A stretch of DNA of 64,000 nt, from NCBI RefSeq assembly GCF_040719265.1, contig NZ_JBFDAH010000011.1, positions 1 to 64,000 on the forward strand, read 5' to 3'. Positions 15,901 to 27,900 of the stretch are shown one piece after another. The notes below the pieces were generated by a model that saw only the letters and a program-made list of their open reading frames with translations, had not been told where the DNA came from and did not search any database. Position 1 is the first letter of the stretch. Every line of letters starts with the position of its first letter. The translations under genes were made by a program, and so were the position numbers. Source of the stretch: Aliikangiella maris. GTDB taxonomy: Bacteria; Pseudomonadota; Gammaproteobacteria; Enterobacterales; Kangiellaceae.

Positions 15901-18900
15901 CGAGGCCGACTTGTCGATTAATGATACATCCGGATTAAGCCGTGAAGACTTAGGGATATGGAGCAATATTGATGATAAATATCACTACTTTCTACAAGCG
16001 AAAAATCATCAGCGTTTGGTACAAGATGCGGATGGAAAAAATATTCAAGACTGGTTAAATGGTGAATCTGTTAATGGTGAATCGGTTAATGGTGAATCGG
16101 TTAGTTGGCCTGTTTCATTGGAACAAGCTCAACCACGCAAAAACTGGCGAATGCCCTTGTATGTATTTGATAAACAAGATTTCAAGCCAAATTTCAGTAC
16201 TTTTAAACCTGTAATCTTACCAGTCACTGAATGGTTCGAACAGCAGGCCGCAGCACAAATCTACCCAATAGATCCAGCGGTGTTTTATATTAATGATCAT
16301 CAGGTATTTGATAAAAAGTACTTTCCCGCCGTGGGCTACTTCGAGTTCGTTTGTCGCACTTTACAGCAGGCAGATAAATATTTTGCACAGCCCAATCGAT
16401 TACATTTTACTGACGTAGTTTGGTTGGCGCCGTTAGTTATTACCGAAACAACCAATATTCGTGTCGAGTTGATGGTGATGTCTGATACAACTAACATATC
16501 AAATAAGCCAAAAATTTCGTTATTTAATTGGCCAGAAGGCTGTGTCGTTGAACAACATCAATATCAATTTACTATTTATCATGCTGCAACTGATGAGGAT
16601 CGCAGTACCGAACTATGCTTATGTCGCGGAGAGGTTTTAGTTAGTGCGTTAATTGAGCAATCAGGTTTGCCTGATGCTGCTATTGGTTTACCGCAAATTG
16701 AAAATCTATTAATGCAAAGTCAGTCATGGCAAGCTTTAGATTGCCACGAACTCTATCAATTATTCGAATCTTTAAATATCTATTATGGTCCTGCTCATCG
16801 CGGATTGATAGATATTGTACAACATCAAAATCAGCTAAGAGCAACGGTAAAGTTGCCAGCATCAATAGATAGCAGCTTGACTCAATTTCTTATTCATCCG
16901 GGATTACTCGATTGTGCTATTCAAAGTTGTGCGGCTTTTTGGTTAGCGCAGGGTAATCGTCTAACACAAATTGAGTTGCCTTTTTCGGTTGACAGGGTCA
17001 CTTGGTTTGCGCCGCTGACCGCTACGATTCATATATTGGTGAAAACCCAACAGACCTATCAAGTTGATAGTGCCATTAAAAAATATGATTTTATTATCAC
17101 CAATGAATTTTTTCAGTTGTTACTGGAGATTGACGGACTGGCAACTCGTGCTATGCACGCACCATCACCGGATAGGGTGAGTAAAAGCGAAATTAGTGCA
17201 AGCAAAGTAAGTAGTAAGCCGGTGGTTGAAAAGCAATTAATGCAAGCCGCACTAAAGTATTTTCATCAGCAAATTGCCAACACACTAAAAATGCCATTAC
17301 AGAAAGTATCGCTAACTAAAAACTTTATGCTGCTAGGATTAGACTCTATCTTAGTTACACAGCTAACAGAAAAGTTACGTCAACAATTTAGTGGTATTAC
17401 GAGTACGTTGTTTTTTGAAGTCAGTAATATTCAAATGTTGGCTGAATATTTTGTTAAACATTATGCGCCGCAGTTAAACGATTTATTAATGCCTATAGCA
17501 AATGATGTTCAAGTCCCTCGGCAATGGTTTGATTCATCAGCCAAATTAGTTGGTGCCGGTGTTACAAGTCATGAGAAAAATAAAAATCACACAGCGAAAA
17601 ATCCACAATTACAAGCTGACAGTTACTCACAAGCTGACAGTCATTCACAAACTACACCAAATACAATGGTTGGGGACGGTGTTGAATCTGATTTGAATCA
17701 GATCGGCAAAGAGCAGCCAAAAAATAATTTTTCTGTTTTTGATGTTGCAGTCATTGGTATGCATGGTCGCTTTCCCGGCGCCAACAATTTGCAAATATTT
17801 TGGCAAAACTTGTTGGATGGTAAGAATGCGGTGACAGAAATTCCGGCAGAACGTTGGAACTGGCAAGATTTCTATGCGGATAAACCCGGCGTAAAAGGCA
17901 AAAGCTATAGCCGCTGGGGAGGTTTTTTAAGCGATATCGATAAATTCGATCCATTATTTTTTCAGATATCGCCATTAGAAGCCGAAAAGATGGATCCCCA
18001 AGAAAGAATTTTTATTGAGTGCTGCTATCATGCGATTGAACAAGCAGGATATACACCGGGTAATCTGGCACAATCAAATAAGGTTGGGTTATTTGCTGGC
18101 GTTATGAATTCTGGCTACAACGCTGAGCCAGATCATTTTTCGATTGCCAATCGAACCTCATTTTTATTTGATTTAAAAGGTCCGTCAATTGCGATTGATA
18201 CGGCTTGTGCTTCATCGTTAACGGCGGTTCATCTGGCTTTACAAAGCCTGTATCAAGGTGATTGTCTAGTGGCACTGGCCGGCGGCGTCAACACCATTGT
18301 CGATCCGATCCACTATGTGCGTTTGTCAGAAATGTCGGCAATGTCACGGGGACAGCGGTGTCAGCCTTTTGGTGCGGCTGCTGATGGTATGATTGATGCT
18401 GAAGGTGTGGGTGTGGTTGTTTTAAAACCGCTACAGCAAGCAGAGGTAGATAAAGATGTAATTCATGCGGTCATTAAGTCGAGTGCCGTTAATGCTTCGG
18501 GCAAAACAAATGGCTATACGGTTCCCAGTCCACAAGCACAAGCACAGGTTATTACAAAGGCGCTTAATGATGCCAGATTATCAGTTGATGATATAGATTA
18601 TATTGAAGCGCATGGCACGGGAACGCCGCTCGGCGATCCTATTGAGATTGCTGCATTAAATCAGGTCTTTGCCAATCGTTCACCACAAATTGCCCAATGT
18701 CGAATTGGTTCGGTTAAGTCGAATATTGGACATTGTGAATCGGCGGCGGGTATGGCGGGTTTACTCAAGGTGATTTTACAATTAAAAAATCGTCAGTTAG
18801 TTGCATCGCTCTATGCCACCGAAGCCAATCCTGAAATTGATTTTTCTAAAACGCCATTTCAGGTGAATCATCAGTTAACTGCTTGGCATAAAGCAAAAGT

Positions 18901-21900
18901 TCAACCGCAACCATCTGCCTTATGTGCAGGGATCTCTTCATTCGGTATGGGGGGCGCAAATGCCCATGTGATTGTTGCCGAATATATTGCTGCATCGAGT
19001 GAGTTAGGGGTTGAGCAAGAAACAGTTAATGGAACAAAGGCTGAAAAAATAATTACCGACGAAATAAATCACAAAAATCAGTTAACAGAAATGTATGGTA
19101 CAGCGAAAATTAATAAAGTCTTTATCATTCCACTTTCAGCACAAAGAAAACAACCGTTAATTGAAAAGATACAAGCGCTGTTCAATGAACTAAATACAGT
19201 TATTTCCTCAAAACAAAGTCATCACCTACAACAAGAATATCTCGAAAAATTAGCATTTACATTACAAACTGGTCGTGAAGCGATGGATTGGCGGTATTGT
19301 GTGGTGGTCACCGATTTGCATGAATTGCGCGAGAATTTACGGTCAGGTTTACAACAGAGCGAAGATGGAAATGATAAATATTTATTTTCAAATTTAGATG
19401 ACAGTATTGAAGACAGTCATTACAGCGCAAACAATAATGAGGCTGTTAAGCCGGTCAGTTTAAATAGTAATGTTGAACATACCATAGAGACGCTGATAGC
19501 CCAACAACAGTGGTCAACTATTGCCAATATTTGGTTGCAAGGCGAAGATGTTGACTGGTATTTATTGTATAGTGAAGATAAGCCCGCTCGTTTGTCTCTT
19601 CCTTTATATCCATTTGCCAGAGAGCGTTATTGGAAAGACTGCGTCAAGCCCAGTCCATTACAGACGGCGCAACCGAGTTTACAACACGCTTTAATCCATC
19701 CGCTATTGCATATTAACCAAGCCAGTTTTTATCAACAACACTATTTGACAGAATTAGCTGTCACTCATGAGTTGATTGCTCAACATCAGGTCATGTTAAC
19801 CGACCAATTATCGAGCGTAATACCCGGCGTCATCTATATTGAAATGCTTTGGGCTGCGATGGGTCATGCGTTTGAAATGACTCAGTCATCCTTACAGGGC
19901 GTAATTAATAACATTCACTGGCCAACCCCCTGTGTAGTGACAAAACGTTGTCAAATTCGTACCGGGCTGAAGCTCACAGGAGATAAAGAGGTTGAATTTA
20001 CATTTGTTGAGAAACAGAAGGCGGGTGAAATGCTGGTTTGTCAAGGTGAGGCAATCATTGCCTTGCAGGATAAACCTTCTTCGATTAATTGGAATCAGTT
20101 GGTCGAACAACTAAAGCAGCGGTCAGCTTCTTTTGTCACGCTCAACCCACAAGCTATTTACGATTATTTTCGAGCAGCGGGAATCTACTATGGTCAACGT
20201 TTTCAAAATATAAAAGCTGTGTGGGTTAGCGAACATGAAGCGTTAGTAGAATTGCAATCGCCACATAATAACTTGGCACTTTCTCAATCATTGTCGTTCG
20301 AACCCGGTTTATTAGATAGTGTTTTACATAGTTGTGTTGTGTTGAGCGATAACTTTGTGAGCAGGCATTATCAACTGGCGGTTCCCTATGCGATCGACAG
20401 TATTCAATTGATAGCGCCATTAACGCAACAAATTAATGCCCGAATTCGTAAAGCCGCTAAAGTGTCTGGCGACAGTAATATTGTTAAATTTGATATTGAT
20501 GTTTTTGATTTTTCAGGCAACTTGATAATGAGTTTTGTCGGTGTCACTTTTAAGGCAACAAAGCAAAATAATCTATCAGCCGATAATAGGCTTGAAGGTC
20601 TGAGAAATGATGTCCCGCTCGATACTGTCGATTCAGTTGAAACAAAGTTGGCGACATTGCAAGATATCAAATGCTTAACGCTTAATCCTATATGGAAATC
20701 ACAATCTACTGATAGTCTGCCCTTGGATACTCGTTCTATAAATCGTCGTTCTTTAAATAGTCTCTCTATAAATAGTCATTCCACAGATAAGTGGTCTAAA
20801 GAAGAATTTCATTCAAAAACAACACAAGTGCCTGATGTATCTAAAACCTCGGTTTACGCTGTCGTGGCGACGGCCATTGATCGGTGGGATGAAATTGAAG
20901 CGCAATTGAAGCATGTTAATTTATGTTCGAGCTACAAAATACCCAATCAATCTGCGACTACTGCAACGCAAACATATGAATTAGCTGTGGTGAGCAATTA
21001 TCAAACCGTGAGCTTATGGTTATTTGAACATATCAAAACCGAATTAATTCGTGCGCAAAATCAAGCACAACTAATACAAATACTGATTCAAACCGACACT
21101 GAAGATTCGATATGGCTGGGGTTGCAGGGGCTTATTCGAAGTGTCATGCATGAAAGTCCCGCTTGTCGCTGTCAGCTAATTGTCATTCCACCCGATATTA
21201 CTGCTGATAGGGTGCAAGAGATTTTAACTAGGGAAGCGCAGTCGACTGATTATTTGATTAGTTATCATAAACAATCACGTCGTTATCTCGATTGGCAAGT
21301 TGAATTTTTAAAGCATGAATGTATTGATGTGTTACGCAGCGATAACCGATATCTCTTTCAAGATGATGGGACTTATCTTATTACTGGTGGGCTCGGTGGG
21401 TTAGGCGTGACTTTTGCTAAAGAAATTCTTACTCAAACCCGTCAGGCTAAAATAATTTTAACTGGTAGAGCTGCACTGGATGATACGAAACAAGCGCTGA
21501 TACAATCATTGCAAGAAAATGACGTTTTGTCTGAGCAATCTTATCATGTTGCCAATAATAAAATGGCGAATAGCAATGCATTGATGGCGCCCTCGAATAA
21601 TTTTTCACGAGTCACTTATGTGGCACTTGATGTGACAGATGCGGTGGCCGTTAATCAGTTATTGCAAAAACATGCTGATCAGCTAAAAGGAATTATACAT
21701 TGCGCGGGTATGGTTAAAGATAATTTCATCCTGAATAAATCTAGCGAAGAATTTCAAACAGTATTGGCGCCAAAGGTTGAGGGCTCGATTAATCTGGATG
21801 CTGCAAGTCAAAATATATCACTCGACTTCTTCATGCTTTTTTCATCACTGGCCAGTGTGGCGGGGAATATTGGTCAGGTAGATTATGCATGTGCAAATGG

Positions 21901-24900
21901 TTTTATGGATTATTTTGCTCAAGCGCGAGAGTTATTGGTGAGTCAGCGAAAACGTTCTGGCAAGACGTTAGTCATTAACTGGCCTTATTGGCAAGATGGA
22001 GGGATGCAACTGGATAAAGCGACTATCGACTTAATGGCTCAATCGACTGGCATAACACCTATGCTGACCATGACAGGGTTGCAGGTTTTTTACCAGGCTT
22101 GTCAATCGCGCTTAAATCGTATTGCTGTTGCTAACGGACAAATTAATAAAATGCTGGCATTTATTCGGGGCAACAAAAGTCAGGTTGAGTCTGTTCATAC
22201 TATGACTAACAATACTACCGCTAACCATCAACAATCCGCATTATCTGGCTCAAAGTTACTAAAAGATACTAAACCGCAAACCGTCTTAGTTGCTGCTGAG
22301 GCGGATGATAAACAACGATTAACATGGGCTGAATCTTATTTGATTGAGCTTTTTGCTACAGAATTAAAACTGTCAGATGAGCAAATCAATCCGCATGCCT
22401 CATTTGAAAAATATGGCATGGATTCGATTATTGCCTTGAATTTAACCAATCGGATGGAGAATGATTTTGGCGCATTGTCAAAAACATTATTCTTTGAATA
22501 TTTATCTATTCGAGCGCTGGCTAATTATTTGGCAACTCATTTTTCACAGCAACTTGCTGAGATGAATGCTGTCAATTTGCCAAGGTTAAATACGCCAACG
22601 GCGACCTCTAGTCCGATACCACAAAGACGAGCTGCTGAAAATCAGGCTCAATCTTATAAAATGTCATTTCAAGATGCTTCGCTGATTGATAGGCGACAAT
22701 ACCAAAAAAACAATCTGAATGAGCACGATATTGACGATGCAAAAATTAATGTAAACACCGATGTGGCCATTATTGGTGTTGCTGGTAGGTATCCGCAAGC
22801 GGCTACGTTAGATGAGTTTTGGGTAAACCTGACTAATGCAAAAGATTGCATTACCGAGGTGCCAAAAGAACGCTGGTCACTGAGTTTATTATTTGATGCA
22901 GAGAAAAACAAACCCGGTAAAATCTATACTCGATGGGGTGGTTTTTTAGATGATATCGATAAATTCGAACCATTATTTTTTAACATTTCACCACGTGAAG
23001 CTGAGTTAATGGATCCTCAAGAACGACTGTTTTTACAGGTTGTTTGGCAAGCATTCGAAGATGCTGCATACAGCAAAAGTCTGTTGAGTGATTATCGTGT
23101 TGGAGTATATGTCGGGGCGATGTGGGGACAATATGAACTGATTGGTGCCGATAAGATTTATCAGGGTGAGGGCGTTGCTGCTGGATCTTCATTTGCCTCG
23201 ATTGCCAATCGTGTTTCCTATTTCTTTAACTTTAACGGTCCAAGTATTGCGCTGGACAGTATGTGTTCTTCTTCATTAACCGCAATCCATTTGGCTTGTG
23301 AGGCGATTGTTCATGGACAGATAGATATGGCTGTTGCTGGCGGTGTTAATTTATCCATTCACCCATCAAAATATTTAACTTTAAGTCAGGGTAATTTTGC
23401 GGCAACTGATGGTCGTTGTCGCAGCTTTGGTGAAGGCGGAGATGGATATGTGCCCGGAGAAGGTATTGGTGTCGTGATTTTAAAAAATAGCCAACAAGCG
23501 ATAGCCGATGGCGATAAAATTGAGGCATTAATTAAATCCAGTGCGGTTAATCACGGTGGTAAAACTCATGGCTATACCGTACCAAACCCTAACGCACAAG
23601 CAGAAGTGATCAAGCAAGCCATAACTCAATCGGGTGTTGATGCAACACAAATCAATTATGTTGAAACGCATGGTACAGGAACAGCGCTTGGTGACCCGGT
23701 TGAAATCAGTGGATTGCAAAACGCTTTTGAACAAGTGCTGCTAAATTCAAATGAGACTGATGCCAGTAGACAGTATTCAGATAATCAAAATTTAATGAAG
23801 CGTAATTTCAAACATGCCAGTATTGCTATTGGTTCAGTGAAATCCAATATCGGACATTTAGAATCTGCGGCCGGTATTGCTGCGTTAACAAAAGTGTTAT
23901 TGCAAATGAGAAATCGGCGGCTGGTTCCCTCATTACATGCCGAACCGCTAAATCAACACATCAACTGGCAGCAGTCTGGATTTTACGTTAATACACAGTT
24001 ACAGCCTTGGCAAGCCGTTAATGGACAACCGCTCACCGCAGGTATCAGCTCGTTTGGTGCCGGTGGTGCGAATGCACATTTAATTGTGCAGGAATATGTT
24101 GACCAAACTCAACCAGTGGCATTGCAACAAGCTCATTTGATAGTATTATCAGCTAAAAACTTATCGGCTTTACATCGACGGGTTGAACAACTTGCTGACT
24201 TTTTAGTATCTTGTTTATCATCGTCATCGTCATCGTCATCAGAATCACCGAATATTTCTTCGCAACATTTCTCGTTACGAAAACAGATTAGTCTTACCGA
24301 GATAGCTTATACACTACAAGTTGGACGAACTGCCTTAAATGAGCGACTGGCTATTGTGTGTGATTCAATTGATGAGTTACATCATCAATTATCCGTTTGG
24401 CAAAATACGGTTGGCAAAAATACGCAGTCTATGTCTGAGACTTTACTTAACGAAAGTCAGCGGGCTGATTTGGTTCAACAGAAAATTATTAGTGGGAATG
24501 TCAAACAGCAAGCTTCAGTCAGTCAATTATTACTCGATGGTGAAGCGGGTGAAACTTATCTGCAACAGCTTCTTGAGCAGCAGTCACTTGTGCCATTAGC
24601 CCAGTTATGGGTCGCTGGTGTGCAATGGGAATGGCGAAAGTTGTATCAACAAAGACCAAAACGTATTGCGCTACCCACTTATCCATTTGCCGGTGAGCAT
24701 TATTGGGTTAAGCCAATAAATAGTGATACTCATCAATCTGCGTTATCGACAGAACGAGAGAAGGCAAATACGTTGCTGTTGACTCCTGCGTGGGTCGATA
24801 AGGCATTGACACCTTACAATTGGCAAATGCAACTATTGCCATCAAGTGTATTGGTTTTTGCTGCGCGACGCGCTGATGCGATGGCGATAAAGCAACAAAT

Positions 24901-27900
24901 ATCACATCTACCTATCGCAAAAAAAGTGATAGTGGTTTCTATCGATCAACAACTTGAGCACAACCCGGCATTGATTCAAGTTGATGAGTCAGACAACAGG
25001 ACAAATCTGCATTTTCAGATAAATCCTGCTGATACCGACGCTTGGTCGCTATTGTTTACGCAATTGAAACAACAAGATGCTTTTCCTGAATATTGGGTCA
25101 CTTATTTTACCGACATGGTGGATAAAAATGTCAGCGCAATTGAAAAAGATAAAAGCGAACAAGAAACGCTCGCAGATTATTCGGTTTTTGAGCAAGCATT
25201 AGCATTGGTTAAGGGCTCGTCTATATCTATGGCGAATGAAGCTGTTAATTGGCTAAACTTGATGCAAAATAATATTGAAGGATTGGCTAATCGTGCGCTT
25301 AATGGGTTTTTCCAATCCGTTAAAGCAGAAAATCCGCAGTTTAAAATTACAAGCATTTTGTTCGATAATCCATCGGAACGCTTACACGAGAATTGGTTAT
25401 CGGTCGATTGGTTAACCGAATTTTTAGAGAATAAATATGCCAATGAAGTCCAACCTTTTGCTCAAGTCGGCTATTTATCTTATACCAATGACCTATCGCA
25501 AAAGGATTCTTGTAATCAATCATCATCTGGTCAGCGCCAAGTCAAAACTTTACGTGCAATGTCGGAGCAAACTGGATCGAAACCGGGTGAGTTGAAACAG
25601 TTTGCGTCGAAATCGTGTGTATTCAAACACAATGGTGTTTATTTAATTGTTGGCGGCTTAAAAGGGATTGGTTTAATCGTTAGCGAATATTTGGCAAAAA
25701 GCTATCAGGCAAATTTAATTATTATTGGCAGAACGGAACTAGACGAGCAACTCAGGCAATCGCTGCAAACATTAAAACAACATGCTCAGTCAGTTGATTA
25801 CTACGCGCTAGATGTGACCTGTGGATCAGCCGTTGAGCGTTTAATCACTCGTTCACTGCAAAAAAAATCTACCATTCACGGGATTATTCATTGCGCCGGG
25901 GTGATTGATGATGCGTTAGTCGGACACAAGAATCCGCAAACAAGTAATGCCGTGCTAGATTGTAAAATTCGCGGTATACGCTGTCTAGATAAAGCTTCAT
26001 CAGCGATACCATTGGATTTTATGGTGTGTTTTTCTTCAATTGCTGCGGTGTTTGGTAATCAAGGGCAAACTGATTATGCCTATGCCAATAGTTATTTGGA
26101 TCAATTTATGGCAGAACGCCAGCAACGGGTTGCTAATGGTAATGCTAGTGGTATTTCCTTATCGATTAATTGGCCGCTGTGGCATGCGGGTGGTATGCAA
26201 GTGAGTGAAAATGTTCAGCAACTGATTCAGCAAAAAACTGGGTTAATGCCGTTGCCAACAGCTATCGCATTAGATGCTTTTGCGAGTGCTTTGAGGGTGG
26301 CGGCTCAAAATAGCTTGTCTCAAATTATGGTTTTATACGGTCAAGAGCAAACTATCCAGCAACGCTTGTTAAATCCTGTTAGTACAACGCCTGATTTATC
26401 GGTAAACAAATCTCAACGGTTGGACAATGAAATTCGCACTACAACAATTAAAGCTGCAACAAGTGGAGCCGTAACAACCAAAACTCCAACAAATAAAGCA
26501 TTGCGTGATGAATTAATTAACTTTCTAAAAATTCAGTTAGGCGAACTGATTAAACTAGCGATAGACGAAATTGATGCGGAAGAAAAACTGAGTCAATATG
26601 GTACAGACAGTGTCATGATTAGCCAGCTTAATACACAGTTGGTGCGAGATTTTGGTGAGTTACCTAATACCTTATTTTATGAAAATGAAACCATTGCCGC
26701 ATTAGCTGATTATTTATTAAAAAATAATCGGCAAACGGTGAGTGAGTTTTTTAGTCATGCTGAAAATCAACGGGCAGATTACCAAGCTAGGTCGCAACGA
26801 CAAGACTTGCAACAACAAGACTCGCAACAACAAGACTCGCAACAGCAAGATTGGCCGCAGAAAACGCAGCAAAAGATAAGCCAACATCAGGCTGAACAGC
26901 CAGTCAATATCGAAAGGGAAAGCAGACAACCTGATAGGTTACTAACCGAACCAAAAGATAGTTCTTTAACGGAAATTGCAATTGTTGGTGTACATGGACG
27001 TTTTCCCGGCTCGACCGAACTGAAACAATTTTGGAAAAACTTATTAAGTGGAAAAAATTTAACTAATGAAGTACCAGCGGAACGTTGGGATTGTCAACGT
27101 TATTTTGATGCCGATCCTGAATTGGCTAGTGAAGGTAAAATTTATTGTCGTTGGGGGGGCTTTTTAACACACATCGATCAATTTGATTATCCCTTTTTTA
27201 ACATTAGCCAAAGCGAAGCGAATATGATGGATCCACAGGAGCGATTGTTTATGCAGTCGGTTTGGCATGCGATAGAAGATGCGGGTTATTCGCCGGAAAC
27301 ATTAAAGCAGTGGTATCCGAAAGAGAAAAGCGCCAATGTTGGTGTATTTGTTGGGGTAACATCTAATACCTATCATTTGCTTGCTGCGCAGCAGTGGGAG
27401 CGAGAGAACCTGATTGCATCGAGCGCCATGCCTTGGTCGATTGCTAATCGAATTTCGTATTTTTTTGATTTCAAAGGACCCAGCTTACCGATTGATACGG
27501 CTTGTTCCTCATCGTTGGTCGCGCTAGATTTTGCTTGCCGAAGTTTGGCCAGTGGCGAGTGTCAAATGGCCATTGTTGGTGGTGTGAATTTGTATTTGCA
27601 TCCGCTGAAATATCAGGCATTTTGTCGGAATAAAATGGTATCTACCACAGGACGTAATTGCAGTTTTGGTGCGGGTGACGATGGGTTTGTTCCCGCTGAA
27701 GGTGTTGGTAGTTTAGTTTTATTACCGCGAGCTAGTGCAGATAAGCATGGCGATCAAATTTATGCACTAATCGCTGCATCGCAAGTCGATCACGCTGGGC
27801 GTTCAAATGGCTACTCTGCACCTAATCCCACCGCACAAGCTAATTTAATACGCAAAACTTTGCAAAGCGCTCAAGTTTCACCGCAGCAAATCAGTTATGT

